In this document: piece by piece, positions 27,499 through 35,596 of the stretch
Position numbering within the stretch: position 1 is the stretch's first letter
How the letters are laid out: each line of letters opens with the position of its first letter
NCBI GenBank assembly: GCA_900548905.1
Contig: URMK01000016.1
Coordinates: 1 to 64,000 of the forward strand
Direction of reading: 5' to 3'
Length of the DNA: 64,000 bases
Origin: an uncultured Lachnospiraceae bacterium
GTDB lineage: Bacteria; Bacillota; Clostridia; Lachnospirales; Lachnospiraceae
Position numbers and translations under genes: made by a program
Notes under the pieces: generated by a model
Told to the model about the DNA's origin: nothing
Database searches by the model: none
The model's input: the letters and a program-made list of their open reading frames with translations, nothing else

Positions 27499-28476
27499 AT
27501 GACGATGTCCAAAACACAGAGCATGACGGCGGTCCGGCCGGACCGCGGTTCCAAACTGAATTCCAAAATGACATGGCGGAAATTCCGCCGCTATATCCCC
27601 ATTTACCTCATCATGCTTCCGGGGCTGGTGTATCTGTTTATTAATAACTACATGCCGCTGCCCGGCCTGATTGTGGCGTTCAAACAGTATAATGCAAGAA
27701 AGGGGATCTACAAAAGCGACTGGATCGGCTTCAAAAACTTTGAATACCTGTTCACAACAAACGACGCCTGGGTGATCACACGGAACACCATCTGCTATAA
27801 TCTGGCGTTTATCGTGATCAATACCATCCTTGCCATTTTTGTAGCAATCCTCTTAAGTGAAATGTGGGGCAAAGCAAAAAAAGTCTACCAGAGCGCTATT
27901 TTACTCCCCTATCTCATATCCTCCGTTATCATCGGCTATCTGGTATTCGCATTCCTTTCCGTGGAAAACGGTTTTGTGAACAATGCGATACTGCCTCTGT
28001 TCGGAAAGGAAGGGATCAGCTGGTATTCCGAACCGAAATACTGGCCGTTCATCCTGATTCTGGTCAATGCATGGAAAGCCATCGGCTATAACTGTATTAT
28101 ATATCTCTCCACCCTGATGGGCTTTGACCGCTCCTACTATGAATCGGCCCAGATAGACGGCGCCAGCAAAATGCAGCAGATCCGCTACATAACGCTTCCC
28201 ATGCTCCGGCCTACCATTATCATGCTTACCCTGATGGCGATCGGCCGTATTTTCTACTCGGATTTCGGCCTGTTCTATCAGGTGCCCATGAACCAGGGCG
28301 CCTTGTATTCCACAACGCAGACCATTGACACTTATGTTTACAGGGGGCTGCTGCAGTTAGGCAACATTTCCATGTCCGCCGCTGCGGGCGTATACCAGTC
28401 CGTTGTCGGTTTCGTCCTGATTCTGGCTGCCAACCTGGTCGTGCGCAAGGTCGATACGGAAAGCGCACTGTGGTAA
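27499..28476 (+). CDS. lplB: ABC transporter 1 permease, LplB-like (325 aa)
   Basis: Inner-membrane component of a carbohydrate ABC importer (MalF-like, YteP/LplB group). The N-terminal region reads RYIPIYLIMLPGLVYLFINNYMPLPGLIVAF, six spans are visible, and the EAA loop YYESAQIDGASKMQQIRYI is the docking site for the ATPase. ATG at 27499 follows AAAGGAG; the longer frame upstream lacks a ribosome site. It is followed by the LplC-like gene. No ATPase is encoded nearby; family members use a shared MsmX-type ATPase. Confidence 0.93.
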   Translation: MTMSKTQSMTAVRPDRGSKLNSKMTWRKFRRYIPIYLIMLPGLVYLFINNYMPLPGLIVAFKQYNARKGIYKSDWIGFKNFEYLFTTNDAWVITRNTICYNLAFIVINTILAIFVAILLSEMWGKAKKVYQSAILLPYLISSVIIGYLVFAFLSVENGFVNNAILPLFGKEGISWYSEPKYWPFILILVNAWKAIGYNCIIYLSTLMGFDRSYYESAQIDGASKMQQIRYITLPMLRPTIIMLTLMAIGRIFYSDFGLFYQVPMNQGALYSTTQTIDTYVYRGLLQLGNISMSAAAGVYQSVVGFVLILAANLVVRKVDTESALW

Positions 28477-28532
28477 AACAGCATAACGGTTCAGATAAGT
28501 CCGGACCGTTACGAAATAGGAGGATATCAATT

Positions 28533-29432
28533 ATGAAAACAAGAGAAGATAAAATATTTAACGCCGTCGGCCATATTGTCATGATACTGTTATCAGCTGC
28601 TGCCATCATCCCTATTATCCTGATGGTCATATCATCCCTGACCGCAAACGGGGCGCTCCTGCGGGACGGCTATTCCTTTTTCCCCAGAGAATGGAGTGCC
28701 TATGCCTACAAATGGGTATTTGCATCCAACGGCGGCATGGTCCTGAAGGCTTATGGAATCTCGTTTCTGATCACGGCGGCAGGAACCGCCTGCAGCCTTC
28801 TTCTGACCATCGGTCTCGCCTATGGACTGGCTAAAAAAAATCTGCCGGGCCGCAATATATTCACATTCCTCGTCGTGTTCACCATGCTTTTTAACGGCGG
28901 CCTTGTACCGACCTACATCAACTATACCAATGTCTTCCACATCAAGGATACGATTTACGCCCTGCTGATCCCGTCCTTGTTGATGAATGCGTTTAATGTC
29001 CTGCTGATGAAGAGTTATTTTGTGAGCAGCGTGCCGGACGAGATTCTGGAGGCAGCGTATATTGACGGAGCCAGCGAATTCAAAACCATGCAGAAAATCG
29101 CCGTCCCCCTGTCCAAGCCAATCATCGCCACAATCGGCATGTTCGCAGGAATTGCCTACTGGAACGACTGGAACAACGGTTACATCTATCTGGTGAAACG
29201 CACTGATCTTTACAGCATTCAGAACCTGTTAAACCGTCTGATGCAGAATATCAACGCTCTGTCCCAGAACGCAAGCCAGGTCGGCAATGTCAACCAGGGC
29301 CTGTCGGAAATCCCTTCCGTTTCCGTGCGTATGGCAATGGCAACGCTGGGTATCCTGCCTATCGTCATCATCTATCCGTTCATTCAGAAGAATTTTGTAA
29401 AAGGCATCACACTTGGCGGCGTAAAAGGATAA
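28533..29432 (+). CDS. lplC: ABC transporter 1 permease, LplC-like (299 aa)
   Basis: Second permease subunit (MalG-like, YtcP/LplC group), with six spans, the motif FNGGLVPTYINY typical of the group, and the EAA loop EILEAAYIDGASEFKTMQKI. ATG at 28533 follows TAGGAGG. The C-terminus FVKGITLGGVKG matches the usual KGxxxGAVKG ending. It is cotranscribed with the LplB-like gene 56 bases upstream and probably with the esterase gene downstream. Confidence 0.93.
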   Translation: MKTREDKIFNAVGHIVMILLSAAAIIPIILMVISSLTANGALLRDGYSFFPREWSAYAYKWVFASNGGMVLKAYGISFLITAAGTACSLLLTIGLAYGLAKKNLPGRNIFTFLVVFTMLFNGGLVPTYINYTNVFHIKDTIYALLIPSLLMNAFNVLLMKSYFVSSVPDEILEAAYIDGASEFKTMQKIAVPLSKPIIATIGMFAGIAYWNDWNNGYIYLVKRTDLYSIQNLLNRLMQNINALSQNASQVGNVNQGLSEIPSVSVRMAMATLGILPIVIIYPFIQKNFVKGITLGGVKG

Positions 29433-29516
29433 ATCTCCCGGCCGGACAGGCCGCCGGAGGGCATCACGGCAGACACAGAACAGCTGCGGACAACAACAAG
29501 AACAGGAGAAAAAAAG

Positions 29517-30809
29517 ATGGGAAAACATTATGTAACAGTAACGGAAATTTTTGATTTCGGCCCCCACATCAGCAAAGTTATCCTGCATGTGGGAACCGGG
29601 CTGAAAGGCGCTGCGCTTACCAAAGATATGTTTCGTGTATCTGTGACGCGCACCGCCGTATCGGGGGCGGATTTTGCCTGGCCCGTTTTTATGGGTGAAA
29701 AACCTGACGATTCCATGAAGGGAACCAGAAAAATCACCGATTTGTATGTGTCGGACGCGGGAGGAAACCGTTCCGAAAACGGGGAGTACATCACCCTTTG
29801 CATGTACTGCGATCCCAGAGAAGGCCTCGGTTCCCTTATCCGCTTTGACGGAAGCTTTAACGTGACCGTAAATGTCGCTTACCAGACCGAGCAGCTGGTA
29901 CCCATAAAAACCGGCACCGGTATGCTGGAGGGGCTGGTATTTGATATAAACGACGGGAACTTATTTCTATACGGTGATCTGTTACAGACTGCCGTGCATG
30001 AGGATCCGCAAGCTTCACTGGCTTATTGCTTCTACCGCCCCGAAGAAGCCGATACCCGCAAAGTACCGCTTTTAATCTGGCTGCACGGCGCCGGGGAAGG
30101 GGGAAAGGAACCTCTCATCGCCGCCACCGGCAACAAGGTGGTAAACCTGATTTCTCCCAATATCCAGAAAAAGTTCGGGGGCGCCTATCTGCTGGCCCCC
30201 CAGACGCCAACCATGTGGATGGACGACGGAAGCGGCGGCTATACGAAAGACGGGTCCTCCATGTATGTGGAACCTCTGGAACGGCTGATTGCCGCTTTTA
30301 TCCGGGATCATGATGATATTGACACGGATCGGATATATCTGGGCGGAGACTCCAACGGCGGCTTTATGACTATGAAAATGCTGATCCGCAATCCCGGCAG
30401 ATATGCGGCGGCCTTCCCGGTATGTGAAGCACTGGCGGACTGCTTCATCTCAGATGAGGACATCGCCGCCATTGCTTCCAAACCCATCTGGTTCACTCAC
30501 GCCGAGGATGATCCGGTGGTGATCCCGGATCAGTATGTCGTCCCTACCTATAAGAGACTGATTGCTGCCGGCGGAAAAAATATTCATTTTACATACTGGG
30601 AGCATATTACGGATCAGACCGGCCTGTATTTTAATGAAGACGGCACGCCTTATACCTACATGGGGCACTGGTCCTGGATTCCTATGCTGAACAACCATTG
30701 CACTCTCGATTTCGACGGGGAACCGGTGATGTGCCATGGGAAACCGGCCGCCATCATTGACTGGATTGCGGCGCAGAGACTGGGGACGTTGTATTCTCCT
30801 TCCTGCTGA
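29517..30809 (+). CDS. Carbohydrate-esterase-like alpha/beta hydrolase with N-terminal beta domain (430 aa)
   Basis: Residues 1-130 look like a beta-sandwich; residues about 150-425 are an alpha/beta hydrolase with oxyanion segment LHGAGEGG, nucleophile Ser279 in GGDSNGGFM, acid Asp331 or Asp332 (HAEDDPVV) and base His384 (YMGHWSW). No signal peptide is present, so it acts inside the cell. The layout resembles bacterial esterase/PHB-depolymerase-like proteins that remove acyl groups from imported glycans or glycosides. AGGAG precedes ATG. Its place directly after the permeases suggests it works on the cargo of transporter 1. Confidence 0.85.
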   Translation: MGKHYVTVTEIFDFGPHISKVILHVGTGLKGAALTKDMFRVSVTRTAVSGADFAWPVFMGEKPDDSMKGTRKITDLYVSDAGGNRSENGEYITLCMYCDPREGLGSLIRFDGSFNVTVNVAYQTEQLVPIKTGTGMLEGLVFDINDGNLFLYGDLLQTAVHEDPQASLAYCFYRPEEADTRKVPLLIWLHGAGEGGKEPLIAATGNKVVNLISPNIQKKFGGAYLLAPQTPTMWMDDGSGGYTKDGSSMYVEPLERLIAAFIRDHDDIDTDRIYLGGDSNGGFMTMKMLIRNPGRYAAAFPVCEALADCFISDEDIAAIASKPIWFTHAEDDPVVIPDQYVVPTYKRLIAAGGKNIHFTYWEHITDQTGLYFNEDGTPYTYMGHWSWIPMLNNHCTLDFDGEPVMCHGKPAAIIDWIAAQRLGTLYSPSC

Positions 30810-31099
30810 CTGATATTGCCTTTTCTCTTATTCGCCTTAACGGCATTTCCTATATTTTTACAGACAGAGAATTCTCCGCTTTTTTTAAGTCTGTGGAATG
30901 CGCCCGGGAAACCTCTGTGTCCTGAAACCAAAGATGTTCATCTTATAACAGGAAGTGTATATACAGCAGCCTATTGGAAGTAAAGACCGTCATATCGTTA
31001 TGCCGGAGCAGCAGGATATTCCTTTATGGCAATCTCCATCCCTATGCTCTCCGGCCGCCTTATGTCAAGGCCACGATAAAAAAATATGTACTGTAAAAG
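30810..31099. other. Intergenic stretch without a clear gene
   Basis: Between the esterase and the toxin gene. I see no convincing gene; a 63-codon frame from 30955 lacks a proper ribosome site and runs into the toxin terminator. No clear terminator for the esterase operon was found. Confidence 0.5.
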
Positions 31100-31121
31100 A
31101 GAGGACGGTTTCCCGTCCTCT
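31100..31121 (-). terminator. Terminator overlapping the toxin stop
   Basis: A 9-bp stem AGAGGACGG / CCGTCCTCT with loop TTTC includes the last bases of the toxin stop codon; on the minus strand it is followed by TTTTACAG. Confidence 0.65.
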
Positions 31122-31380
31122 AATTGTCATAATGTCCCCGGCATGATAGAATTTCCAATACTCCGCTGCTAATACGATAAACAAAACGATTGGTATCATC
31201 AATACGCCTGCTCCAAAAACCGCTCAACTCGCCTTTCAGCGGTTCTGGCTTGCCGATTCCATCAAAATACCCTCGCTCTATATCCTTTAATAAGGCATTG
31301 ATACGTTTCAAAGTTTTCCTATCCTGCATCTGCCAGTATAGATAATCTTCCCATGCCTCATCAAACCATATTTTTTTCAT
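31120..31380 (-). CDS. yoeB: YoeB-family mRNA interferase toxin (86 aa)
   Basis: Ribosome-dependent RNase of the Txe/YoeB family; it cleaves mRNA in the A-site. Residues equivalent to the E. coli YoeB catalytic set are all present at the same numbers: Glu46 (KPEPLKG), Arg65 (TNRFVY), His83 and Tyr84 (RGHYDN). It overlaps the antitoxin gene by four bases (ATGA), so translation is coupled. Length is normal and nothing suggests inactivation. The surrounding DNA is AT-rich relative to the window, consistent with horizontal acquisition. Confidence 0.95.
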   Translation of the reverse strand: MKKIWFDEAWEDYLYWQMQDRKTLKRINALLKDIERGYFDGIGKPEPLKGELSGFWSRRIDDTNRFVYRISSGVLEILSCRGHYDN

Positions 31381-31634
31381 TCATCCTCTACCTCTATTGG
31401 CTCATGCTCTACCCCTTCTCCAGCATTAAGGGCGGAAATACCGCGCCGTAGATGCGCCATATTACTTTCACAATAGAATGGATCAGCAGACAATTCAAAA
31501 GGTATACGCCGCTCTCTTGCAACCTTTTTCAAAAAGATATTGATTGCCGTTGACATACTCAAACCAATATCATCAAAGGCCTGTTCTGCACCACGTTTAA
31601 CATCATCATCAACACGTAAACTAATCTGTGCCAT
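31377..31634 (-). CDS. RelB/DinJ-family antitoxin (85 aa)
   Basis: Antitoxin for the overlapping YoeB toxin. The N-terminal ribbon-helix-helix (AQISLRVDDDVKRGAEQAFDDIGLSMSTAINIFLKKV) binds the operator; the C-terminal PFYCESNMAHLRRGI segment is the RelB/DinJ toxin-binding type. YoeB toxins classically pair with YefM-type antitoxins, so this is a RelB/DinJ-YoeB hybrid pairing, which is known in Firmicutes. ATG follows AAAGGGG. Autoregulation from the promoter at 31660-31688 is likely. Confidence 0.93.
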   Translation of the reverse strand: MAQISLRVDDDVKRGAEQAFDDIGLSMSTAINIFLKKVARERRIPFELSADPFYCESNMAHLRRGISALNAGEGVEHEPIEVEDE

Positions 31635-31659
31635 TAAATCACCCCTTTCTTATGCTCTT

Positions 31660-31688
31660 ATTATATGAGGTTAGGAAGCAAAATACAA
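31660..31688 (-). promoter_or_regulatory. Toxin-antitoxin promoter
   Basis: On the minus strand TTGTAT (31683-31688), 17 bp, then TATAAT (31660-31665), 26 bases before the antitoxin start. A dyad AAGCAT/ATGCTT at 31687-31710 touches the -35 box and may be the antitoxin operator. Confidence 0.65.
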
Positions 31689-31855
31689 GCATTTTTATAT
31701 ACATATGCTTTGTATAATACAGTATGCCGGTCTTCCTGCATTTAATACTAAATAATATAAAATAATACCAAATAACTTGAGATATAATATAAACGTATTT
31801 CAAGAAAAAATGAAACTGATTCCAAATTATTATGTTGCCCTCTAACACTCCTTCC

Positions 31856-31994
31856 AGCTAGAAACGCTACTGACAGTGCTGAATGTTTTGTCAACCTGCA
31901 AGTCCGGAGGAAGGAGGCGATGCGGCGGCATCGTTGGCTGACGACAACGCGGCAGATGGCAAAATAGGCAGTACTGTCAGTAGCGTTTTTAGCT
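31856..31994. mobile_element. 139-bp element with 25-bp terminal inverted repeats (MITE-like or structured RNA)
   Basis: Left arm 31856-31880 and right arm 31970-31994 are complementary over 25 bases with two mismatches (core ACGCTACTGACAGT). The 89-base interior has two further small hairpins: GATGC/GCATC and CGTTG/CAACG. There is no open frame. It lies between the toxin-antitoxin promoter region and a small gene. The size, long terminal repeats and lack of coding suit a MITE; folded as RNA it would be a branched stem, so a noncoding RNA or terminator is the alternative. No target-site duplication was identified. Confidence 0.55.
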
Positions 31995-32011
31995 GAAAAA
32001 CATCCTTTTAT

Positions 32012-32218
32012 TTATGGAATGGTAAGATTCAGCCGGAAATGGTTTTCCAGTTCCTTCAAAACCTCCTGCCGGATATCCCTGCTGCATTCTCTGCGTTCCA
32101 AAACATAAAACCCGCTCTCCGCATAGGCCGTACCTGTAATAAAATCCACATCCCCTTCCGCCATTTGCAAAAAACACTGGTCTGCGTCCGTTAGATTCCA
32201 ATAACCTTCATGACACAT
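32012..32218 (-). CDS. Small hypothetical protein (68 aa)
   Basis: Not recognised. The acidic soluble protein begins MCHEGYWNLTDADQCFLQMA and ends with a predicted helix (RQEVLKELENHF). I chose ATG at 32218 because GGTGGGAAG precedes it; a GTG 14 codons upstream is weaker. It starts 50 bases after the stop of the two-CXXC lipoprotein gene on the same strand and stops 17 bases before the inverted-repeat element, which may end its transcript. It may be the last gene of the GH95-lipoprotein transcript. Confidence 0.5.
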   Translation of the reverse strand: MCHEGYWNLTDADQCFLQMAEGDVDFITGTAYAESGFYVLERRECSRDIRQEVLKELENHFRLNLTIP

Positions 32219-32268
32219 CTTCCCACCTATTTTATCACAATTCTGCGGGTTCTCCACCAATTCTCTTT

Positions 32269-33084
32269 TTATTCAGGATATTCCATCCCAAGCCCGGCCC
32301 CTTTTTCCAATTCCGGATACAGGCCGGAAGATATCGCTTCATAACCGGCCAGATATCCCCGGGCGGTAAAAACGATCGGAACCATCTGATCCTCCGGGGG
32401 TACCTCATACCTTTCAAAAAATGCCTGAAGGATCTCCGCATTCCTTCCTGACCTGGTGTTAATTCTAATTATCTGCTGGGGATAGGAAGTGCCATCCACC
32501 ACCACCGTTTCCGGCAGCAAATCCATAACCTCCTCACCGGTTTTGATGCATTCCCCGCATACGGTCCGATAAAAATAAACAACGGATGAGCCGCCTTTTT
32601 CCAGCTTATAATCAGCAAGCAGCTGTTTCAGCGTCTGCTTCCTGGCAGGATCAAAAACGCCCCGCCCATAAACAAACAAATCCTCACCCGCAGTCAGATA
32701 AGCTTCCCGGATGGATTCCCGGATGGAATCTATCCCAAAATAGATATTCCCGTTTATTGTCATAACCGGGTATGTGAGAGAGCCGGCAAATTCTTCCTGA
32801 AATCCCAGTTTTTTAAGCTCCGCATCCCTCGTCTGCGCGTCTGCTTTGCGAAATACATTATAAACGGACACCATATAAGGATACAGGCCGGAAACATCGT
32901 CCAGTTCCTCCGACACGATTTCATAAATCTCTTTTGTCCCATCGCAGGAAGCACAGGGTTCATCATAATAAAAATGTATTTCCACATTTTCCGGCTGTTC
33001 AGGTTCCTCTTTTGTGCATCCGGAAAGGGCAGAGCACAGCAGAATGGAAAAGAAGCATAGGAAAACATTACGCATCGTTGTCAA
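32269..33084 (-). CDS. Lipoprotein with two thioredoxin-like CXXC sites
   Basis: Extracytoplasmic lipoprotein: the signal peptide ends in the lipobox LSGC, then an acidic linker. Two thioredoxin-like segments follow: EIHFYYDEPCASCDGTKEIY near the mature N-terminus and VVYFYRTVCGECIKTGEEV in the second half, each with a CXXC pair. A tandem redox or disulphide-handling role is inferred; it is not a standard DsbA or ResA. The start is uncertain: TTG at 33084 overlaps the GH95 stop (TTGA) and has GGAGG at 7 bases, ATG at 33075 is too far from that site, and ATG at 33108 lies inside GH95. Coupling to the GH95 gene is clear in any case. Confidence 0.7.
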   Translation of the reverse strand: MTTMRNVFLCFFSILLCSALSGCTKEEPEQPENVEIHFYYDEPCASCDGTKEIYEIVSEELDDVSGLYPYMVSVYNVFRKADAQTRDAELKKLGFQEEFAGSLTYPVMTINGNIYFGIDSIRESIREAYLTAGEDLFVYGRGVFDPARKQTLKQLLADYKLEKGGSSVVYFYRTVCGECIKTGEEVMDLLPETVVVDGTSYPQQIIRINTRSGRNAEILQAFFERYEVPPEDQMVPIVFTARGYLAGYEAISSGLYPELEKGAGLGMEYPE

Positions 33085-35423
33085 AAATCCGCCTCCGTTA
33101 AACTGCATGTCATACCTTTTGCAAGAGTGACTTTTTTCTTTTTGTCCTTATAACAGATAATCAGCTCTCTTTCCTGCGGCATCGTCCCCTTCAGCTGCGC
33201 TTTTTCAAGTCTGCCTTCCCTGAAGCTGACAGATACCGTCACCCCTGCACGGGTTCGCAGTCCGGAAACCATACCTGTCCCAAAAGCCTTCGGAAGCGCC
33301 GGAAGCAGTTCAACCGCCCCTTCCGTGCTTTGCAGCAGCATTTCCGCGATACCTGCACAGGCTCCGAAATTGGAATCAATCTGGAACGGAGGATGCGCGC
33401 CGAACATATTAGGATAACAGCCTCCCCCCTGCCGGTAATTCATAGGATTGCTGCCGTCCACAGGACGCATTTGTTTTTTCAGCATTCCATAAGCCTTTTC
33501 CGGGTTATGCAGACGGGCCCACAGACAGATTCTCCAGGCAAGCGCCCAGCCGGTGCTTTCATCCCCTCTCAGTTCCAGCGTCCGGCGGCAGGCCTCTGCC
33601 AGTTCGGGCGTTTCCTCCGCAGAGATCTGCCTGCCCGGATAAAGAGGATAGAGATGGGAGGTATGCCTGTGTGTGGGCTCAATTTCCTCCAGTTCTTCAT
33701 TCCACTCGAGCAATTCGCCGCGCGATCCGATCCGGTAAGCCGGAAGGCGTTCCAGTGCCTTTTGTGCTTCTGTAAGAAATTCCTGATCGATTCCCAGCAG
33801 CCGGCAGCAGGCCGCCGCATTCTCCAATGTTTCACGGACAATTGCCATCGTCATCGTAGTCGTCTGGCTGACCGCACCTGTTTTTCCGTGACAGACAAAC
33901 TGATTCTCCGGGGAGGTAGACGGTGCAAAGATCAGTTCGCCATCCTCATTCTCAACAAGGACATCCAGGAAAAAACGAGCCGCGTCCCGGATGATGGGAT
34001 AACCTGTCTGACGCAGGAAATCCAAATCCCCTGAAAACAGATAATGGTCATAAACATGCGCGCTTAACCAGCCGGCAGAAAGAGGCCAGAAAGCGTACAC
34101 TGCCGTCCCCTTACCATGATCCCCTACCGGTGTGGAAAGACACCATATATCACTGTTATGATGGGATACAAACCCTCCGGCATGATAGTGGATTCGGGCG
34201 GTATTCCCTCCGCTGATCCGAAGATTACGAATCAGGTCAAATAAAGGCTCATGCATTTCCGGCAGATTCACCGTTTCCGCTCCCCAATAGTTCATTTCCG
34301 TATTGATATTGATTGTATAATTAGAACTCCACGGGGCGCGCAGATGCTGGTTCCAGATTCCCTGGAGATTCGCCGGCTGCGTTCCCGGACGGGAACAGGC
34401 GATCAGAAGATAACGCCCATACTGGAAAAGCAGGGTGAATCGTGCCGGATCCACATCCCTTTCCCAATCGGCAAGCCGCTCCGGAATCGGCAAGTCCTCT
34501 CTTCCCGGTCCCAAATCAAGGCTGACCCTATTAAAATATTGCTGATATTCTTCTATATGCCGTGCGAGAAGTCTGTCATATCCCATCTTCTGTGCCGCCT
34601 GAAGCTCCCTGAAGCAGGGTTCTTTATAAGGCTTCCCCTCCAGGAACGGATGCCGGAACGGGCCATGGAAGCTTGTCCGGGCCGCCAGATACAAGGTGAC
34701 GCTGTCCGCATGTATTACCTCCAGCGCATCCGGCAGCCTTTTCACTTCCCCTCCCTTTGCATCAACCGCTGCTACCGCACAAAACTGCATTCCTTTCTTT
34801 TCCGGAGCTTCCTCGTAAATAACCGGATCCGGGGAATCTATATAGGAAGGATCCACCTGTGAAGGAGCGATTCCATCCAGAATCATTCTGTTTTCTTCCG
34901 TAGTTACTCCCGTTCGAAGCTGACTGGAAAAACCGGCTTTCAGAGACACCATACCAGGCCGGTCGGCGGAAATGTGTATCACCATAACCTGATCCGGCGC
35001 ACTGATAAACATTTCCCGGACGTAGTTAACCTCCCCTGCCGAATACTGCAGTACGGAAAGCGCCTTCTCAAGATCCAGGGAGCGGCGGTAATTGCGGATC
35101 TCTCCTTCCGGATGCACCATTTCCAGTGTCAATTCCCCTAACGGCAGATAACTCTGTGTATATTCTGCGAGCACATTCTGTTCCAGGAGTTCCTGCGCCT
35201 CTTCATATCTCTTTTCCATAGCCAGTTGGCGTGCCTGTTCGTAGTATTTGGCTGCTCCGGGAATGTCATAGCTCCTGGGATAACCTGACCACAGGGAATC
35301 CTCATTTAAGGAAATCTTCTCCCGTTCTGTCCCTGACCATACCATTGCCCCCAGCCTTCCGTTTCCCAACGGAAGGGCTTCTTCCCAATAAGACGCCGGT
35401 TCTTTGTACCATAATTCCATCAT
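33081..35423 (-). CDS. Glycoside hydrolase family 95 (780 aa)
   Basis: Second GH95-type enzyme, with no signal peptide. The N-terminus LWYKEPASYWEEALPLGNGRLGAMV, NINTEMNYW (372-380), general acid Glu506 in STSPENQF and Asp683 in FQIDSNFGA keep the catalytic set of family alpha-L-fucosidases and alpha-L-galactosidases. It differs widely from the copy at 9919-12084, so the two may have different linkages or sugars. It lies downstream of transporter 2 on the same strand, past a terminator, and overlaps the lipoprotein gene that follows. It plausibly acts on sugars brought in by transporter 2. Confidence 0.92.
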   Translation of the reverse strand: MMELWYKEPASYWEEALPLGNGRLGAMVWSGTEREKISLNEDSLWSGYPRSYDIPGAAKYYEQARQLAMEKRYEEAQELLEQNVLAEYTQSYLPLGELTLEMVHPEGEIRNYRRSLDLEKALSVLQYSAGEVNYVREMFISAPDQVMVIHISADRPGMVSLKAGFSSQLRTGVTTEENRMILDGIAPSQVDPSYIDSPDPVIYEEAPEKKGMQFCAVAAVDAKGGEVKRLPDALEVIHADSVTLYLAARTSFHGPFRHPFLEGKPYKEPCFRELQAAQKMGYDRLLARHIEEYQQYFNRVSLDLGPGREDLPIPERLADWERDVDPARFTLLFQYGRYLLIACSRPGTQPANLQGIWNQHLRAPWSSNYTININTEMNYWGAETVNLPEMHEPLFDLIRNLRISGGNTARIHYHAGGFVSHHNSDIWCLSTPVGDHGKGTAVYAFWPLSAGWLSAHVYDHYLFSGDLDFLRQTGYPIIRDAARFFLDVLVENEDGELIFAPSTSPENQFVCHGKTGAVSQTTTMTMAIVRETLENAAACCRLLGIDQEFLTEAQKALERLPAYRIGSRGELLEWNEELEEIEPTHRHTSHLYPLYPGRQISAEETPELAEACRRTLELRGDESTGWALAWRICLWARLHNPEKAYGMLKKQMRPVDGSNPMNYRQGGGCYPNMFGAHPPFQIDSNFGACAGIAEMLLQSTEGAVELLPALPKAFGTGMVSGLRTRAGVTVSVSFREGRLEKAQLKGTMPQERELIICYKDKKKKVTLAKGMTCSLTEADF

Positions 35424-35512
35424 CCTGTTCCTTCCTTTCCCTAACCAAATAATGAATGCTTTCTATAAGATAGAATCCCTCCTGCGCCAGTCCCTTCCAA
35501 TGAATAAAAACA

Positions 35513-35543
35513 GTCAGGCTCCGGAGATTTCCGGAAGCCTGAC
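35513..35543 (-). terminator. Terminator after transporter 2
   Basis: Stem GTCAGGCT..CCGGA / TCCGG..AGCCTGAC (about 13 bp) followed on the minus strand by TGTTTTTATT. It separates the binding-protein gene from GH95, which may therefore have its own promoter or rely on read-through. Confidence 0.75.
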
Positions 35544-35596
35544 CGTCTTATCCGTCTGAACATAAGGTTGGCCCGCGCAGCAGAGCGTCTGTTGTT

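Noticed and set aside
30955..31146. 63-codon frame after the esterase gene
   Set aside because: Weak start context, no homology sensed, and overlap with the toxin terminator and stop.
31639..31848. 69-codon AT-rich frame upstream of the antitoxin
   Set aside because: It covers the toxin-antitoxin promoter and has no ribosome site; aromatic-rich composition is typical of AT-rich noncoding DNA.
31100..32011. Prophage or insertion sequence at the AT-rich island
   Set aside because: No transposase, integrase or phage gene; only a toxin-antitoxin pair and a short noncoding element.
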